DNA of 64,000 bases, from positions 4,632,501 to 4,696,500 of the forward strand of contig NZ_CP078138.1 in the NCBI RefSeq assembly GCF_019212185.1. Reading direction: 5' to 3'. This stretch comes from Pseudomonas fluorescens. GTDB taxonomy: Bacteria; Pseudomonadota; Gammaproteobacteria; Pseudomonadales; Pseudomonadaceae. Of the stretch, positions 1 to 8,210 are shown piece after piece. Numbering within the stretch: the first letter of the stretch is position 1; every line of letters starts with the position of its first letter. Position numbers and translations under genes: made by a program. Below the pieces are notes generated by a model that worked only from the letters and a program-made list of their open reading frames with translations, searched no databases and was not told the origin of the DNA.

Positions 1-925
1 GTTGAACCAGCGGCCAGACCTCGGCTTGCGCGGCCTTGCTGACGAGCATTTCGACATGCCCGAAGTTGTCGGCAAAGCCTTGCTCACGGCCCAGGCACAC
101 GAACTGCTTGTGCGCCGAGCCGATCTGCGCGAACAGTTTGCGACAAGCCCAGTCCGGATCCTGGTGATCGTTGCTGGCACTGACCGCCAATACCGGCACT
201 GTGACCTCGGCGAGGCCGGCCCACCAGTCCTTGTCGGCATCGCCAAAGCGACCGAACAAGCCGTACCAACGCATGCTTTCGATGGCCAGGCCGATCGGTT
301 CGTCTTCCGGGCCGCGCTTGAGGCGTGAACCCGACAGTTGCGCGAAACGCTTGAGAATGAAGCGCCCGCTCCACTCCACCGGAGGGATTTTCAACGGCCA
401 GTAGGTGCGGCTGACCTGAGTGCCGAAAAACGCCGCACTGGCGACCTCGGTTTCGGTCAGGTATTGCCCGCCCAAGGCAGCAGCCAGTGTGATGCCGCCC
501 AGGGAGTGACCGATCCAGTGCGGCGCCTGGCCGCTCTGCTCGCAAACGAACGCGGCGATGGCCGGCAGGTCGTAGCGGGCGTAGTCGGCAACACGGTTCT
601 TGCGGTATTGCTGATTGCGCTGCGACAGGCCATGGCCGCGCATTTCCGGAATCCACACATCGAAACCGGCGCGCGCCAGGTACGCGCCCAATCCAAGGCC
701 CTTGGGGGAAAACCAGAACCGCCGGTTGGAAAAACTGCCGTGCAGCAAGATCACCGGAACGCCGCGCAATGCGGGTTCGTCGGCCATGCCCAGGCGGGTG
801 ACCGCGATCTCGACGGTGCCATCCGGGCTGTTGCCCGGTTTCAGGCGATAGACGTCCTCGCTCAGATCGCCACGACGTTCGGCGCTGATCAAGGCGACAG
901 GAAACAGGTTACTGCTGCTTTGCAT
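1..925 (-). CDS. alpha/beta hydrolase, 3' end cut by window edge
   Basis: A minus-strand frame is open from an ATG at 925 to the window edge (308 codons), so the C-terminus is missing. It shows the alpha/beta hydrolase fold signatures: an oxyanion-hole HG at about residues 62-63, the nucleophile elbow GHSLGG at 139-144 (Ser141), a possible acid in SASNDHQD near 250, and a catalytic-His candidate in FGHVEM near 292. There is no signal peptide, so it is probably a cytoplasmic serine hydrolase (esterase or lipase-like). The substrate cannot be told from sequence. It sits downstream of ppsA on the same strand, but a strong terminator lies between them, so it is probably transcribed separately. 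Confidence 0.85.
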   Translation of the reverse strand, partial: MQSSSNLFPVALISAERRGDLSEDVYRLKPGNSPDGTVEIAVTRLGMADEPALRGVPVILLHGSFSNRRFWFSPKGLGLGAYLARAGFDVWIPEMRGHGLSQRNQQYRKNRVADYARYDLPAIAAFVCEQSGQAPHWIGHSLGGITLAAALGGQYLTETEVASAAFFGTQVSRTYWPLKIPPVEWSGRFILKRFAQLSGSRLKRGPEDEPIGLAIESMRWYGLFGRFGDADKDWWAGLAEVTVPVLAVSASNDHQDPDWACRKLFAQIGSAHKQFVCLGREQGFADNFGHVEMLVSKAAQAEVWPLVQ

Positions 926-938
926 ATTCTTCTTGCAC

Positions 939-973
939 AAAAAAGGGCGGCGTCCAGAGGAGCCCGCCCTGCT
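939..973 (-). terminator. Rho-independent terminator of ppsA
   Basis: Read on the minus strand, a GGGCGG...CCGCCC stem with a loop of about 15 bases is followed by a run of six T. It lies just after the ppsA stop codon and before the next minus-strand gene. Confidence 0.8.
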
Positions 974-1029
974 TTAAATCCGAACAACTCCCCGCCCTTT
1001 GCAGGAGCGAGGGAGCCGCTCACACTACA

Positions 1030-3405
1030 TCAAGCCGAAGCCTGACCTTCTGCCAGGAAGAACCAGGTTTCCAGTACGGAGTCCGGGTTCAGCGAAACGC
1101 TTTCGATGCCCTGCTCCATCAGCCACTTGGCCAGGTCCGGGTGATCGGAAGGACCCTGACCGCAGATGCCGATGTACTTGCCGGCCTTGTTGCAGGCGGC
1201 AATCGCGTTGGCCAGCAGTTTCTTGACCGCCGGATTACGCTCATCGAACAGGTGCGCGATGATTCCGGAGTCGCGGTCCAGGCCCAGGGTCAGTTGGGTC
1301 AGGTCGTTGGAGCCGATGGAGAAGCCGTCGAAGAATTCGAGGAACTCTTCAGCGAGGATCGCGTTGGACGGCAGTTCGCACATCATGATGATGCGCAGGC
1401 CGTTTTCACCGCGAGCCAGACCGTTCTCCGCCAGCAGGTCGATCACCTGGCTCGCCTCGCCCAGGGTGCGGACGAACGGCACCATGATCTCGACGTTGGT
1501 CAGGCCCATCTCGTTACGCACGCGTTTCAGGGCGCGGCACTCGAGCTCGAAGCAGTCACGGAACGCTTCGCTGATGTAACGCGAAGCGCCGCGGAAGCCG
1601 AGCATCGGGTTTTCTTCTTCCGGCTCGTAGAGCTTGCCGCCGATCAGGTTGGCGTATTCGTTGGACTTGAAGTCCGACAAGCGCACGATGACCTTTTTCG
1701 GATAGAAGGCAGCGGCCAGAGTGCTGATACCCTCGACCAATTTCTCGACGTAGAAGCCGACCGGGTCGTCGTAACCGGCGATACGCTTGTCGACGCTTTC
1801 CTTGATGTCAGCCGGCAGGCCGTCGTAGTTCAGCAGTGCCTTGGGGTGCACGCCGATCATGCGGTTGATGATGAATTCCAGACGGGCCAGGCCGACACCG
1901 GCGTTCGGCAGCTGGGCGAAGTCGAAGGCGCGGTCCGGGTTGCCGACGTTCATCATGATCTTGAACGGCAATTCAGGCATGGCGTCGACCGAGTTCTTCT
2001 TCACGTCGAAGCCCAGTTCGCCTTCGAAGATGAAACCGGTGTCGCCTTCGGCGCAGGAAACAGTCACGCCCTGGCCGTCTTTCAACAGTTGAGTGGCGTT
2101 ACCGCAACCGACGACTGCCGGAATACCCAGTTCGCGAGCGATGATCGCCGCGTGGCAGGTACGACCGCCACGGTTGGTGACGATGGCGCTGGCGCGCTTC
2201 ATGACCGGTTCCCAATCCGGGTCGGTCATATCGGAAACCAGGACGTCGCCTGGCTGGACCTTGTCCATCTCGGACACGTCCTTGATGATCCGCACCTTGC
2301 CGGCGCCGATGCGCTGGCCAATGGCACGGCCTTCCACCAGCACGGTGCCGGTTTCCTTCAACAGGTAACGTTCCATGACGTTGGCCTGGGTGCGGCTCTT
2401 CACGGTTTCAGGACGCGCCTGAACGATGTACAGCTTGCCGTCGTCACCGTCCTTGGCCCATTCGATGTCCATCGGGCACTGGTAGTGCTTCTCGATGATC
2501 ATCGCCTGCTTGGCCAACTCGCTGACTTCGGCATCGGTCAGGCAGAAACGCGCGCGCTCGGCCTTGTCGACATCGACAGTCTTGACCGAACGACCGGCCT
2601 TGGCCTCGTCGCCGTAGATCATCTTGATCGCTTTGCTGCCCAGGTTACGACGCAGGATCGCCGGACGACCAGCCGCCAGCGTGCCCTTGTGCACGTAGAA
2701 CTCATCCGGGTTCACCGCGCCTTGTACGACGGTTTCGCCCAGGCCGTAAGCGCCGGTGATGAACACCACGTCACGGAAGCCGGATTCTGTATCGAGGGTG
2801 AACATCACGCCGGCGGTGCCAGTTTCCGAACGCACCATGCGCTGCACACCGGCAGACAGGGCGACCAGTTTGTGGTCAAAGCCCTGGTGGACGCGGTAGG
2901 AAATGGCACGGTCGTTGAACAGGGAAGCGAAGACTTCCTTGGCGGCGCGGATGACGTTCTCGACGCCACGGATGTTCAGGAAGGTTTCCTGCTGGCCGGC
3001 GAACGAAGCGTCCGGCAAGTCTTCGGCGGTGGCCGACGAACGCACGGCTACGGCGACGTCCGGGTTGCCAGCCGACAGCGTGGCGAACGCGGTGCGGATT
3101 TCGGCATTCAGTTTTTCAGGGAACTCGGCTTCCATGATCCATTGACGGATCTGTGCGCCGGTCTTGGCCAGGGCGTTGACGTCGTCGACGTCCAGGGCAT
3201 CCAGGGCGTCGTGAATCTGCTGGTTCAGGCCGCTCAGTTCGAGGAAATCACGATAAGCCTGTGCGGTCGTGGCAAAGCCACCAGGTACCGATACACCGGC
3301 ACCTGCGAGGTTGCTGATCATCTCGCCCAGGGATGCGTTCTTGCCCCCCACATGCTCAACATCGTGTTTGCCGAGCTTATCGAGGGAAACTACGTACTCT
3401 ACCAA
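1030..3405 (-). CDS. ppsA: phosphoenolpyruvate synthase
   Basis: This 791-residue cytoplasmic enzyme makes phosphoenolpyruvate from pyruvate and ATP, giving AMP and phosphate, for gluconeogenesis. The N-terminal ATP-binding domain runs to about residue 340 and includes [10 protein letters not shown]. The swivelling phosphohistidine domain carries GGRTCHA with the phosphorylated His at about 418. The C-terminal TIM-barrel domain carries the PEP-utiliser motifs, for example [10 protein letters not shown] and [10 protein letters not shown]. Length is as expected for bacterial PpsA. It is divergent from ppsR, whose product in other bacteria switches PpsA on and off by reversible phosphorylation of the active-site region, so the pairing is functionally coherent. 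Confidence 0.97.
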   Translation of the reverse strand: MVEYVVSLDKLGKHDVEHVGGKNASLGEMISNLAGAGVSVPGGFATTAQAYRDFLELSGLNQQIHDALDALDVDDVNALAKTGAQIRQWIMEAEFPEKLNAEIRTAFATLSAGNPDVAVAVRSSATAEDLPDASFAGQQETFLNIRGVENVIRAAKEVFASLFNDRAISYRVHQGFDHKLVALSAGVQRMVRSETGTAGVMFTLDTESGFRDVVFITGAYGLGETVVQGAVNPDEFYVHKGTLAAGRPAILRRNLGSKAIKMIYGDEAKAGRSVKTVDVDKAERARFCLTDAEVSELAKQAMIIEKHYQCPMDIEWAKDGDDGKLYIVQARPETVKSRTQANVMERYLLKETGTVLVEGRAIGQRIGAGKVRIIKDVSEMDKVQPGDVLVSDMTDPDWEPVMKRASAIVTNRGGRTCHAAIIARELGIPAVVGCGNATQLLKDGQGVTVSCAEGDTGFIFEGELGFDVKKNSVDAMPELPFKIMMNVGNPDRAFDFAQLPNAGVGLARLEFIINRMIGVHPKALLNYDGLPADIKESVDKRIAGYDDPVGFYVEKLVEGISTLAAAFYPKKVIVRLSDFKSNEYANLIGGKLYEPEEENPMLGFRGASRYISEAFRDCFELECRALKRVRNEMGLTNVEIMVPFVRTLGEASQVIDLLAENGLARGENGLRIIMMCELPSNAILAEEFLEFFDGFSIGSNDLTQLTLGLDRDSGIIAHLFDERNPAVKKLLANAIAACNKAGKYIGICGQGPSDHPDLAKWLMEQGIESVSLNPDSVLETWFFLAEGQASA

Positions 3406-3581
3406 GGTGATCTCTCCACTAACTGTGTTGGAAAAGCTCAGGGTACCGGCGGCTCAGGGGAGCATTTGCCAGCAATATGGCCTGGACCTGGAAAATAAGT
3501 GAGAATGCGGGCCAATCCGGGCCGGCAAAATCGCGCCTATCATATCCAAGAATCGTCACTAGCTTAAGGCCCAAGGTGCAA

Positions 3582-4400
3582 ATGAAACGATCTGCGTTCT
3601 TTATTTCCGACGGCACGGGCATCACTGCCGAAACCCTGGGTCAAAGTCTGTTGGCGCAGTTCGAAAATGTTACTTTCAGCAAATTCACGCGGCCCTATAT
3701 CGACAGCGTGGATAAAGCCCGCGCCATGGTACAACAAATCAATACGGCCGCCGAAAAGGACGGCTTCCGGCCGATCATCTTCGACACCATCGTCAACCAG
3801 GACATTCGTGAGATCCTCGCCACGTCCAACGGTTTCATGATCGACATTTTCTCGACCTTCCTGGCGCCCCTGGAGCAGGAATTGAGCGAGCACTCGTCCT
3901 ACTCCGTAGGCAAATCCCACTCCATCGGGCACAACTCCAACTACATGGAGCGCATCGAGGCGGTGAACTTCGCGCTGGACAACGACGACGGCGCCCGCAC
4001 TCACTACTACGACAAGGCCGACCTGATCCTGGTGGGCGTGTCGCGCTGCGGCAAGACCCCGACCTGCCTGTACATGGCCATGCAATTCGGCATCCGCGCG
4101 GCCAACTACCCGCTGACCGAAGACGACATGGAACGCCTGCAATTGCCGGCCGCCCTGCGCGCCCACCAGCACAAACTGTTCGGCCTGACCATCGACCCCG
4201 ACCGCCTGACCGCGATCCGCAACGAGCGCAAGCCCAACAGCCGCTATTCGAGCTACGCCCAGTGCGAGTTCGAAGTGCGCGAGGTGGAAAACCTGTTCCG
4301 CCGCGAGAACATCCCGAATATCAACTCCACGCACTTTTCGGTAGAAGAAATCTCGGCGAAGATCCTCGTTGAAAAAGGTGTCGAACGCCGGTTCAAGTAA
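3582..4400 (+). CDS. ppsR: PEP synthase regulatory protein (kinase/pyrophosphorylase)
   Basis: A 272-residue protein of the DUF299/PSRP family, bifunctional ADP-dependent kinase and Pi-dependent pyrophosphorylase acting on PEP synthase. The N-terminus has the family signature [15 protein letters not shown], and the P-loop GVSRCGKT is at residues 152-159. The frame stays open upstream of 3582, but the family normally begins at this MKRSAFF segment, so ATG 3582 is chosen. The 176-base gap to the divergent ppsA must carry both promoters. The gene converges on the MocR regulator, with a GC-rich hairpin between them. Confidence 0.95.
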   Translation: MKRSAFFISDGTGITAETLGQSLLAQFENVTFSKFTRPYIDSVDKARAMVQQINTAAEKDGFRPIIFDTIVNQDIREILATSNGFMIDIFSTFLAPLEQELSEHSSYSVGKSHSIGHNSNYMERIEAVNFALDNDDGARTHYYDKADLILVGVSRCGKTPTCLYMAMQFGIRAANYPLTEDDMERLQLPAALRAHQHKLFGLTIDPDRLTAIRNERKPNSRYSSYAQCEFEVREVENLFRRENIPNINSTHFSVEEISAKILVEKGVERRFK

Positions 4401-4420
4401 CCCCGCCGGCGACTAAATCG

Positions 4421-4438
4421 GGGGGCGATCACGCCCCC
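4421..4438. terminator. GC hairpin between convergent ppsR and MocR gene
   Basis: A perfect 7-bp GGGGGCG/CGCCCCC stem with a 4-base loop overlaps the stop codon of the minus-strand gene. There is no clear T run, so intrinsic termination is only possible, not shown. Confidence 0.4.
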
Positions 4439-5859
4439 ATCGCCGCAATGTCCATGCCCTGCCCCAATGCGCTTGCCACCGCTTCAACCCCCTCCAGCAG
4501 CAACCGGTCATCACCGCTGGCGTTGCAGACACTCAGCCGAATCCCCTGGGGCACCGCGCCATGACCGACGGCGAACGCCTCGGCCGTGGCGACCAGGTAG
4601 CCACGCTGCTTCAGTTCGGCCTCAATCTGAGAGGCGCGCCACGGTTCCGGTACTTCGATCCAGACATGCGGGCTGTGTCGCTGAGTTCGATAAATCAAGC
4701 CTTGCAGCAGCGGCATCACCAACGCTTTACGACGGCTGATTTCGGTAACCTGCTGCGCAAGCAGTCGCTGGGCCGTACCGCTTTCAACCCACGATCGAGC
4801 CAGTTCCATGGACAAAGGTGTCGCCATCCAGCAAGACGCCCGTACCGCTGCCGACAGACGAGTGGCCAATGCCTGCGGCGCATGCAAGTAACCCACCCGC
4901 AATCCTGCCGATACGGCCTTGCTGAGGCTGGCAATCAACACCGTGCGTTCAGGGGCAAAATAGCTCAGCGGCAGCGGTCGATCCTGATCCAATACCGCGT
5001 GGGCTTCGTCCTCGATAATCAACAGATTATGCGCACGACACACCTCGACCAGTTCCGCCCGCCTGGCAAGTGACATCACTGCCGCCGTGGGATTTTGGAT
5101 AGTCGGCGTGCAATACAGCGCCGCGACCCGATGATGACGACACACTTCATCCAGCGCTGCCGGTATCAGTCCTTCAGCGTCCATCGCCAGACCGATGAGT
5201 TTTATGCCGAGACCGCGTGCGATGCTGATCAGCCCCGGGTAGGTCAATTGCTCGGTGACCAGCGTGTCGCCGGCCTTGAGCAACGCCATCAAGGTGCAGG
5301 ACAGACCGTGCTGGGCGCCGTTGACGCAAATCACCTGCTCGGCGTCGGCAACAAAACCGCCATGACTGATCCACTGCGCACCCGCTACGCGACAGGCCAA
5401 AAAGCCGGCTTCATCGGTGTAGCCGCCAATGCGCTGCATGGCTTGGAAATCAGCGGCCAGGGCCTGCAATCCCTGACTCAACAACAGGGTGTCATACCCG
5501 GGAATCGGCTGGTTGCGACTCATGTCGAAATTCGGCTGTGGCTCAACGCTGACGTTTCGAAAACCGCCATCACGCACGCGCTCCAAACCTTGCTCGCGGA
5601 CATAGGTGCCATCACCTACCCGGGCGACCACTTTGCCCAGGCGCTCCAGTTCGGCATAAGCGCGACTGATGGTCCCCACTGTCACGCCGAGGCTGTCGGC
5701 CAATAGCCGGTGGGGCGGTAACTTGCAGCCCGGCGCAATCACACCGTCGGCGATGCCCTGCTCCACGCCGTCCGCCAAGCGCTGGTACTTGACCCCGGCG
5801 CCATTGAGCAAGGCATCCCGCAGGATTGACACCATGGCAATACTTACTTTGACAGCCAT
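4429..5859 (-). CDS. MocR/PdxR-type GntR regulator with aminotransferase domain
   Basis: This 476-residue regulator has an N-terminal GntR winged helix (about residues 18-90, with SLGVTVGTISRAYAELERLG) joined to a fold-type I aminotransferase domain. In the latter, SLSKAVSAG supplies the presumed PLP lysine (about 314) and IEDEAH the pyridine-ring acidic residue. Proteins of this family usually sense PLP adducts or amino compounds and control a neighbouring gene. The divergent EamA exporter, whose start is 54 bases away, is the obvious target. A start at the internal ATG eight codons later is possible. The effector cannot be deduced. Confidence 0.9.
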   Translation of the reverse strand: MAVKVSIAMVSILRDALLNGAGVKYQRLADGVEQGIADGVIAPGCKLPPHRLLADSLGVTVGTISRAYAELERLGKVVARVGDGTYVREQGLERVRDGGFRNVSVEPQPNFDMSRNQPIPGYDTLLLSQGLQALAADFQAMQRIGGYTDEAGFLACRVAGAQWISHGGFVADAEQVICVNGAQHGLSCTLMALLKAGDTLVTEQLTYPGLISIARGLGIKLIGLAMDAEGLIPAALDEVCRHHRVAALYCTPTIQNPTAAVMSLARRAELVEVCRAHNLLIIEDEAHAVLDQDRPLPLSYFAPERTVLIASLSKAVSAGLRVGYLHAPQALATRLSAAVRASCWMATPLSMELARSWVESGTAQRLLAQQVTEISRRKALVMPLLQGLIYRTQRHSPHVWIEVPEPWRASQIEAELKQRGYLVATAEAFAVGHGAVPQGIRLSVCNASGDDRLLLEGVEAVASALGQGMDIAAMGA

Positions 5860-5913
5860 ATCAACCCCTAATAGCGTGCCGAAAACAGGTTCAATTAGAG
5901 ATAGACCTTTTTC
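5860..5913. promoter_or_regulatory. short divergent control region, MocR gene / EamA gene
   Basis: Only 54 bases separate the two divergent start codons, so both promoters must overlap. A CTAAT...ATTAG inverted pair lies at 5868-5872 and 5894-5898 and is a candidate regulator contact. The assignment is inference. Confidence 0.35.
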
Positions 5914-6855
5914 ATGACCAGATCAATTGTCGCAAGCGGCACTGCACGGACGGCTAACACCCACTGGCTAGCGGGCATGGTAACCAGCCTGCTGTTTCTC
6001 GTTGTGTGCCTGAGTTGGGGCACTACTTGGCTGGGGATCAAAATCGCCGTCGAAAGCGTGCCGCCGCTGACGGCGGCCGGGCTGCGCTTTTTGATTGCGT
6101 TCCCGCTGTTCCTGGGCTTCGCCGCCTGGCGCCGCGAACCGCTGATGTTCCCCAAGGGCAGCCGCTGGTTTTTCCTGTTCGTCACCCTGGCGTACTTCAG
6201 CCTGCCGTACTACTTGCTCAACTACGGCGAGATGCACGTCTCATCGGGGCTCACCGCATTGCTGTTCAGCTGCATGCCGGTGTTCATCCTGATCTTCACC
6301 GCGCTGTTTCTGCGCGAAAGAATTTACGCCTCGCAAGTACTGGGAATCGCGATTGGCTTTGCCAGCCTGTTCATGATCATTCGCAGCCAGGGCTTGCACC
6401 TGGATCATGCGGAGCTGTTCGGTGTGCTGGCAATTCTGACGGCGGCGATTCTGCACGCGCTGTGCTACGTGGTGACCAAGAAACACGGCAGCGCCATCAG
6501 CGTCATCACCTACAACACCCTGCCCATCGGCATTGCCGGGCTGATGCTGTTTGTCGCCGGCCTGGGGCTGGAGAACCCAAACTTTTCGGCCATCAGCGCA
6601 CGCTCATGGGGCGCCCTGCTGTACTTGGGATTGGTGGCTTCGGTGGGCGGATTTATCGTGTACTTCCTGCTGCTCAAGCGCTTGAGCCCAATCATCCTGT
6701 CGTTCGTGTTTATCATCTTTCCGGTGTTCGCGGTGATGATTGGCGCGTGGTACGAGGGGCAGGAGATTTCAGCGCAATTGATGGGTTATTCGGCGGTGCT
6801 GCTGGCAGGGTTTGCGATTACCAAACTGCCGGTGGAGAGGTGGTTCAAACGCTGA
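5914..6855 (+). CDS. EamA (DMT) family transporter
   Basis: This 313-residue inner-membrane protein has about ten hydrophobic segments arranged as two EamA repeats: the first begins near residue 23 with LLFLVVCLSWGTTWLGIK, the second after about residue 165. Family members export amino acids, metabolites or drugs. The substrate is not visible in the sequence. It is divergent from a MocR regulator, a common arrangement in which a PLP-binding regulator controls a DMT exporter. It ends before a degenerate REP pair and converges on prpF. Confidence 0.9.
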   Translation: MTRSIVASGTARTANTHWLAGMVTSLLFLVVCLSWGTTWLGIKIAVESVPPLTAAGLRFLIAFPLFLGFAAWRREPLMFPKGSRWFFLFVTLAYFSLPYYLLNYGEMHVSSGLTALLFSCMPVFILIFTALFLRERIYASQVLGIAIGFASLFMIIRSQGLHLDHAELFGVLAILTAAILHALCYVVTKKHGSAISVITYNTLPIGIAGLMLFVAGLGLENPNFSAISARSWGALLYLGLVASVGGFIVYFLLLKRLSPIILSFVFIIFPVFAVMIGAWYEGQEISAQLMGYSAVLLAGFAITKLPVERWFKR

Positions 6856-6863
6856 AAACTTGC

Positions 6864-6962
6864 TGTGGGAGCAGCCCGGGCGGCGTTCCGCTGCTCGCGA
6901 TGGCAGAGTGTCAGGCAACATCAATTCTGCCTGTGCCAACACCATCGCGAGCAAGGGTGCGG
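6864..6962. repeat. degenerate REP pair
   Basis: Two imperfect inverted REP-like arms (TGTGGGAGCAG... and ...CGCGAGCAAGG) flank a spacer of about 50 bases between the convergent EamA gene and prpF. The arms are more decayed than those near 12.2 and 48.1 kb. Confidence 0.6.
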
Positions 6963-6967
6963 GGTGA

Positions 6968-8158
6968 CTAGAAGCAGTCACCCGGCACGCGCACCCAGCC
7001 TTCCATCAACACCCGCGCACTGCGGCTCATGATGGCTTTGGTGACGGTCCATTCGCCATCGACCAGATTAGCCTCGGCGCCGACGCGCAAGGTGCCGGAT
7101 GGGTGGCCGAAGCGTACAGCGTTGCGCTCGATACCGCCGGCCGCCAGGTTCACCAGGGTGCCGTTGATTGCAGCCGCAGTGCCGATGGCCACGGCGGCGG
7201 TGCCCATCATGGCGTGGTGCAATTTGCCCATGGACAAGGCCCGCACCAGCAGGTCGACATCCCCGGTCGCCACCGGCTTGCCGCTGGAAGATACGTAATC
7301 GGTCGCCGGCGCAACGAACGCCACTTTCGGCGTGTGCTGACGCTTGGCCGCTTCGTCGACATTGGCGATCAGGCCCATGCGCAACGCGCCGTAGGCACGG
7401 ATGGTTTCGAAAATCTGCAGCGCTTTCGCGTCACCGTTGATCGCGCCCTGCAGCTCGGTCCCGGTATAGCCGATGTCCTGTGCATTGATAAAAATTGTCG
7501 GGATGCCCGCGTTAATCATGGTCACTTTCAAGGTGCCAACGCCTGGAACCTCGAGGTCGTCGACCAGGTTGCCGGTGGGGAACATCGAACCACCCGCGCC
7601 CTCTTCCTCGGCTGCCGGGCTGATGAATTCCAGCTGCACTTCGGCGGCCGGAAAGGTCACGCCGTCGAGTTCGAAATCACCGGTTTCCTGCACCGCGCCA
7701 TCGGTCACTGGTACGTGAGCGATGATGGTCTTGCCGATGTTGGCCTGCCAGATGCGCACCACGGCCACGCCGTTGTGCGGCACACGGCCGGCGTCGACCA
7801 GGCCGCTGCTGATGGCGAAGGAACCGACGGCTGCCGAGAGGTTGCCGCAGTTGCCGCTCCAGTCGACAAAAGGCTTGTCGATCGAGACCTGGCCGAATAG
7901 GTAGTCAACGTCGTGATCGGCCTTGATGCTTTTGGACACGATCACCGTCTTGCTGGTGCTCGATGTCGCCGCGCCCATGCCATCGATCTGTTTTTCATAA
8001 GGGTCGGGACTGCCGATGACCCGCAGCAGCAATGCGTCGCGGGACGGGCCCGGGACCTGCGCCGACTCGGGCAGATCCTGCAGGCTGAAGAACACGCCTT
8101 TGCTGGTGCCGCCGCGCATATAGGTGGCGGCAATTTTGATTTGCGGTGCGTGAGCCAT
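6968..8158 (-). CDS. prpF: 2-methylaconitate cis-trans isomerase
   Basis: This 396-residue member of the PrpF/diaminopimelate-epimerase-like fold works with AcnD in the methylcitrate cycle, converting 2-methyl-trans-aconitate to the cis form that can be hydrated to 2-methylisocitrate. The N-terminus has the family motif YMRGGTSKGVFF, and SGNCGNLSAAVG is the conserved Cys segment. ATG 8158 is chosen because GGAG lies just upstream and the family starts close to this motif; the frame is open further upstream. It is the last gene of the leftward prp operon, 52 bases after acnD. No prpD follows. Confidence 0.96.
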   Translation of the reverse strand: MAHAPQIKIAATYMRGGTSKGVFFSLQDLPESAQVPGPSRDALLLRVIGSPDPYEKQIDGMGAATSSTSKTVIVSKSIKADHDVDYLFGQVSIDKPFVDWSGNCGNLSAAVGSFAISSGLVDAGRVPHNGVAVVRIWQANIGKTIIAHVPVTDGAVQETGDFELDGVTFPAAEVQLEFISPAAEEEGAGGSMFPTGNLVDDLEVPGVGTLKVTMINAGIPTIFINAQDIGYTGTELQGAINGDAKALQIFETIRAYGALRMGLIANVDEAAKRQHTPKVAFVAPATDYVSSSGKPVATGDVDLLVRALSMGKLHHAMMGTAAVAIGTAAAINGTLVNLAAGGIERNAVRFGHPSGTLRVGAEANLVDGEWTVTKAIMSRSARVLMEGWVRVPGDCF

Positions 8159-8210
8159 GATGCTCCTTTTGGCCTGCGCGGGACCTGCGTCCCACGCGGC
8201 GCGTCGGGGG

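Noticed and set aside
1141..3498. 785-codon open frame opposite ppsA
   Set aside because: Antisense mirror of ppsA produced by strong third-position GC; no recognised domain, and the ppsA frame has all conserved motifs.
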